From Pseudomonas sp. CFBP 13711 (GTDB taxonomy: Bacteria > Pseudomonadota > Gammaproteobacteria > Pseudomonadales > Pseudomonadaceae), in the NCBI RefSeq assembly GCF_014842265.1, contig NZ_JACYVI010000003.1, positions 62,001-126,000 on the forward strand: a stretch of DNA of 64,000 nucleotides, in the 5' to 3' direction. Position numbers and translations under genes: made by a program. The notes under the pieces were generated by a model. The model saw nothing but the letters and a program-made list of their open reading frames with translations, had not been told where the DNA came from and searched no databases. This document shows, one piece after another, positions 60,611 through 64,000 of this stretch (position 1 is the stretch's first letter; each line of letters opens with the position of its first letter).

Positions 60611-63600
60611 TCAGCCGGGCACGTGAGTGCGGCGGATACGCGTGTGCCAGAAACGCCGCGAAGAACGGCTCAGGCGATCGAGATAGAGGTACACCACCGG
60701 GGTGGTAAACAGGGTCAGCAACTGGCTCAGCACCAGGCCGCCGGCAATCGCTACGCCCAGCGGCTTGCGCAGGTCGGCGTCGCCGCCGCTGCCGAGGGCC
60801 AGTGGCAAAGCGCCGAAAAAGGCGGCGAGCGTGGTCATCATGATGGGCCGGAAGCGCATGCGACAGGCTTCAATGATGGCTTGCTCAGGCGACATCTTGC
60901 GGTCGCGCTCGGCCATCAGGGCGAAGTCGATCATCATGATGGCGTTCTTTTTGACGATGCCGATCAGCAACAGAATGCCGATCAGGGCGATGACCGTCAG
61001 TTGCATGTTCACCGCCTTGAGCAGCAGCAACGCGCCGACCCCCGCCGACGGCAAGGTCGACAGAATCGTCAGCGGGTGGATGTAACTTTCGTACAACACC
61101 CCTAGCACGATGTACACCGCGAGCAAGGCCGCCCCGATCAACCACGGCATGCTGGCGGCGAGTGCGGCGTAAGCCTGAGCTGTCCCGGCAAAACCGTACT
61201 GGATGTCCCGGGGCAAGCCGACCTTGTCGACGGCCGCATTAATGGCCGCCGTGGCCTGCTCCAGAGAGACGCCGTCCTGCAGGTTGAAGGCGATGGTGCT
61301 GGTCGCCGATTGACCCTGATGCGCCACGGCCAGCGGCGCATTGTCCGGACTGAAGGTAGCAAACGCGGTCAGCGGCACTTGCTGGTTATCGGCGTTGATC
61401 ACGTACATGCGGTCGAGCATCGTCGCGTCCTGGGTGTACACCGGGTCCAGGCCCATGATGACGTGGTACTGGTTCAACGTTTTGTACAAGGTCGCCACCT
61501 GCCGCTGGCTGTAGGCGTTGTTCAGCAGGTTGTCGATGTCGCTGACGCTGACTCCCAGCCGGCTCGCGGCGGCACGGTCGATGTGCAGTTTCATCTCCTG
61601 GCCGCCGGTCTGGGAGTCCGAGTCGATACCGGTCAGTTGCGGCAATGCCCGCAGCGCCGCCTCGACCTTCGGTTCCCACACCCGCAGCAGGTCCAGATCA
61701 TCCGCCTGCAGGCTGAACTGGTAGGTGGCGTTGGCGCTGCGCCCGCCCACACGAATGTCCTCGGCGGGCATCAGAAACACCTGAATCCCCGCCACCTTGT
61801 TGTTCGCCCGCGTCAGCCGGTTCGCCACCGCTGCGGCGCTGCTGGTGCGCTGCTTGTAGTCCTTGAGCCGAATGAAGAAGTCGCCGGTGTTGCGCGACCC
61901 GGCCCGCCCGCTGCCGGTCGACGACATCACCGCCTCGACGTCGGGATCGGCCGCCAGGTCATGGGCGATCTGCAGCAAATGCGGCTTGAGCGCCTGAAAG
62001 GAGATGTTCTGGTCAGCCCGCACGGCGCCCATCAGCACGCCGGTGTCCTGGGCCGGGAAAAACCCCTTTGGCACCGTGGCGTACAGGTACACGTTGAGCC
62101 CCACGGTCAGCAGCAGGCTGAACATGGTCAACAGCCGATGGCGCATGACCCAGGCCAATGCCGTGAGATAGGCGCCCTGCATCCGCGCAATGCCAGCTTC
62201 AATCCAGCGATAAAACCGCGGCTCGCGGGCGTCATGGGCGGGCTGGCGCAGCAGCAGGACACACAGCACCGGGGTCAGGCTCAGGGATACCAGCATCGAC
62301 AGGCCCAGCGCGATGCTCAAGGTCACCGCGAACTCCCGGAACAGCCGCCCGACAATGCTGCCCATCAGCAGGATCGGAATGAACACCGCGATCAGCGACA
62401 GGGTCATGGACAGCACCGTGAAACCGACTTCACGGGTGCCCATCAGTGCCGCACGCAGCGGACGCATGCCCTGCTCCTGATAGCGGGCGATGTTTTCCAG
62501 CACCACGATCGCGTCATCCACCACAAAACCGGTGCAAATGATCAACGCCATCAGCGACAGGTTGTCGAGGCTATAACCCAGCAGGTACATGATCGAGCAG
62601 GTGCCAATCAGCGACACCGGCAGCACCACCGCCGGAATCAGCGTCGCGCGCAGGTTGCGCAAAAACACGAAGACCACGGCAATCACTAGCAAGGTGGCGA
62701 TCAGCAGGGTTTCTTCGGTGTCATGCAGGGACGAACGCACGGTGGGACCGCGGTCGATGACGCTGATCAGTTGCACATCACCGGGAATTTCCCGCTGCAA
62801 CTCGGGCATCAGCGCCTTGATGCTGTCGATGGTCTTGAGCATGTTGGCGCCGGCCTGGCGGGTCACCCCCAGCGTCACCGAGGGCTGGCCGTTGTAATAG
62901 CCGCCGACGAAGGTGTCTTCCACCGAATCGTAGACGTTGGCCACATCGCGCAACCGCACGGCAGCGCCGTTCTGGTAGGTGATGACCAGGTCCTGGTAAT
63001 CGGCGGCCTTGTCGATCTGGTCATTACCGTCGATGACCCAGCTCTGCCCTTCCCCTTGGAGAATGCCCTTGGGCTTGGCCTTGGTGGCGTCGTTGATCGT
63101 CTGCCGCACGGCCTCCAGGGAAATGCCAGCGTGGTTGAGCAGGTTGGGCTGAACGTCGATGCGCACGGCCGGCAAGGCGCCGCCCCGCACCGACACCTCG
63201 CCCACCCCGTTCACCTGGGCGATCTTCTGCTGCAACTTGCTGTAGGCCAGGTCGTAGAGCTCGCCGGGGCTGCGTGTCGATGAGGTCAGCGCCAGCATCA
63301 ATACCGGCGCCTCGGACGGATTGGCTTTGCGGTACGTGGGCAGCGACGGCATCGAACTGGGCAGCAGACTGCGCGCGGCGTTGATGCCCGCCTGCACATC
63401 CCGGGCGGCGCCATTGATGTCGCGATCCAGTTCGAACTGCAGAATCAACGTGGTCGATCCCTGGCTGCTGGTGGACGTCATCTCGGTGATACCGGCGATC
63501 TGCCCGAGACTGCGCTCCAGCGGCGTGGCCACCGTGGCGGCCATGGTTTCCGGGCTGGCACCGGGCAGCGAGGCGCTGACCATGATCGTCGGGAAATCCA

Positions 63601-63718
63601 CCTGGGGCAGCGGCGCCACCGGCAACAGCGTGTAACCGAGAATGCCGGCCAGGGTGATGCTCAGGCTCAGCAACAGCGTCGCCACCGGACGGCGGATAAA
63701 CAGCCGAGACAGATTCAT
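60611..63718 (-). CDS. muxC: RND multidrug efflux transporter MuxC/MdtC
   Basis: A 1035-residue inner-membrane RND pump of normal length. It begins [20 protein letters not shown], with the first large periplasmic loop containing [19 protein letters not shown]. Transmembrane helix 4 carries the proton-relay pair in [14 protein letters not shown], and the last helices show [20 protein letters not shown]. Beside a second RND gene this is the MuxB-MuxC (MdtB-MdtC) heteromultimeric pump type. Its ATG overlaps the muxB stop by 4 bp, so the two subunits are co-translated. Confidence 0.93.
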   Translation of the reverse strand: MNLSRLFIRRPVATLLLSLSITLAGILGYTLLPVAPLPQVDFPTIMVSASLPGASPETMAATVATPLERSLGQIAGITEMTSTSSQGSTTLILQFELDRDINGAARDVQAGINAARSLLPSSMPSLPTYRKANPSEAPVLMLALTSSTRSPGELYDLAYSKLQQKIAQVNGVGEVSVRGGALPAVRIDVQPNLLNHAGISLEAVRQTINDATKAKPKGILQGEGQSWVIDGNDQIDKAADYQDLVITYQNGAAVRLRDVANVYDSVEDTFVGGYYNGQPSVTLGVTRQAGANMLKTIDSIKALMPELQREIPGDVQLISVIDRGPTVRSSLHDTEETLLIATLLVIAVVFVFLRNLRATLIPAVVLPVSLIGTCSIMYLLGYSLDNLSLMALIICTGFVVDDAIVVLENIARYQEQGMRPLRAALMGTREVGFTVLSMTLSLIAVFIPILLMGSIVGRLFREFAVTLSIALGLSMLVSLSLTPVLCVLLLRQPAHDAREPRFYRWIEAGIARMQGAYLTALAWVMRHRLLTMFSLLLTVGLNVYLYATVPKGFFPAQDTGVLMGAVRADQNISFQALKPHLLQIAHDLAADPDVEAVMSSTGSGRAGSRNTGDFFIRLKDYKQRTSSAAAVANRLTRANNKVAGIQVFLMPAEDIRVGGRSANATYQFSLQADDLDLLRVWEPKVEAALRALPQLTGIDSDSQTGGQEMKLHIDRAAASRLGVSVSDIDNLLNNAYSQRQVATLYKTLNQYHVIMGLDPVYTQDATMLDRMYVINADNQQVPLTAFATFSPDNAPLAVAHQGQSATSTIAFNLQDGVSLEQATAAINAAVDKVGLPRDIQYGFAGTAQAYAALAASMPWLIGAALLAVYIVLGVLYESYIHPLTILSTLPSAGVGALLLLKAVNMQLTVIALIGILLLIGIVKKNAIMMIDFALMAERDRKMSPEQAIIEACRMRFRPIMMTTLAAFFGALPLALGSGGDADLRKPLGVAIAGGLVLSQLLTLFTTPVVYLYLDRLSRSSRRFWHTRIRRTHVPG

Positions 63719-64000
63719 GGCCGCGCACTGCCCTGATCGCCATTCCGGGTGCTGCCCCGATTGCCGCCCCGCGTGAAGCGTGCCCTGGCCCGCTCGGACA
63801 GACGATCAAACATCAGGTAGATCACCGGCGTGGTGAACAGCGTCAGCACCTGGCTGAGCAACAGCCCGCCGACGATCACCAGCCCCAGCGGCCGACGCAG
63901 TTCAGCTCCGGCCCCCGTGGCGAGCATCAGCGGCAGCGCGCCGAACAGCGCCGCCAGCGTGGTCATCAGAATCGGCCGCAAGCGCAGCAGCGCGGCCCGG
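63715..64000 (-). CDS. muxB: RND multidrug efflux transporter MuxB/MdtB, C-terminal part only
   Basis: The last 95 or so codons of an RND pump gene that continues beyond the window. Visible are the closing segment [49 protein letters not shown] and a basic C-terminal tail ([14 protein letters not shown]). The sequence is homologous to the same part of the MuxC product. The membrane-fusion gene (muxA) would lie further upstream, outside the window. Confidence 0.9.
   Translation of the reverse strand, partial: RAALLRLRPILMTTLAALFGALPLMLATGAGAELRRPLGLVIVGGLLLSQVLTLFTTPVIYLMFDRLSERARARFTRGGNRGSTRNGDQGSARP

Noticed and set aside
1..64000. tRNA, rRNA, prophage or insertion-sequence genes
   Set aside because: I scanned for CCA-ended cloverleaf patterns, transposase DDE/HUH motifs, integrase motifs and phage structural proteins and found nothing convincing; a dedicated tRNA or ncRNA search would be decisive.

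Overview
The window is bacterial, GC-rich and almost certainly from a Pseudomonas (species not determinable by eye). The signs are the MuxB-MuxC-OpmB type RND efflux genes, the cynS-cynT-LysR cluster, an AlgE-type modular epimerase relative, and many intergenic REP elements built on a GACCGGCTTTAGCCGGGAAG core. Genes are dense and in short directional operons with 4-bp start/stop overlaps. I see no rRNA, tRNA, CRISPR array, phage or insertion sequence.

Layout. (1) 1-11829: a minus-strand catabolic operon with three beta-hydroxyacid dehydrogenase paralogues, MmgE/PrpD, SDR, metallo-beta-lactamase-fold lactonase, two carboxymuconolactone-decarboxylase-like proteins, cupin, MFS transporter and aldehyde dehydrogenase. 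A divergent NIPSNAP gene and a nearby GntR/FCD regulator complete it. Three copies of a TTGTATnACAG-like site lie before the operon, inside it and before the regulator gene. (2) 12163-16871: a secreted protein, then a PhnD-type periplasmic binding protein paired with a membrane GGDEF-EAL protein that carries one in-frame amber codon. (3) 17072-18615: a small HTH protein converging on a P-loop ATPase, whose upstream region is an array of nine TATAG boxes spaced one helical turn apart. (4) 18712-24289: a LacI-controlled ABC importer operon ending in a GpdQ-like phosphodiesterase. (5) 24545-34731: an epimerase-like RTX protein that has lost key catalytic residues, DinB, RcnB-like, GNAT, MFS, MerR, LysR, LysE and DUF305 genes. 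(6) 35112-37298: cyanate detoxification. (7) 37775-42882: a frameshifted hydrolase, a hybrid histidine kinase and an MFS gene with an early stop codon. (8) 43686-48965: one 1759-residue helicase-nuclease protein, probably a defence or nucleic-acid surveillance factor. (9) 49145-58287: an eight-gene operon (amidase, NodB-fold hydrolase, MFS, two SDRs, a small CxxC protein, a CobW-type metallochaperone, a solute-binding-like protein without signal peptide), divergent from a GntR regulator with two winged-helix domains. (10) 59175-64000: the opmB-muxC-muxB end of an RND efflux operon. Two large REP arrays (about 42.9-43.6 kb and 58.3-59.1 kb) separate blocks.

The least explained items are the phased TATAG array with its ATPase, the amidase/CobW operon with its two-headed regulator, and the lactone/hydroxyacid catabolic regulon. 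Functions are family-level readings from sequence motifs; no database search was run.
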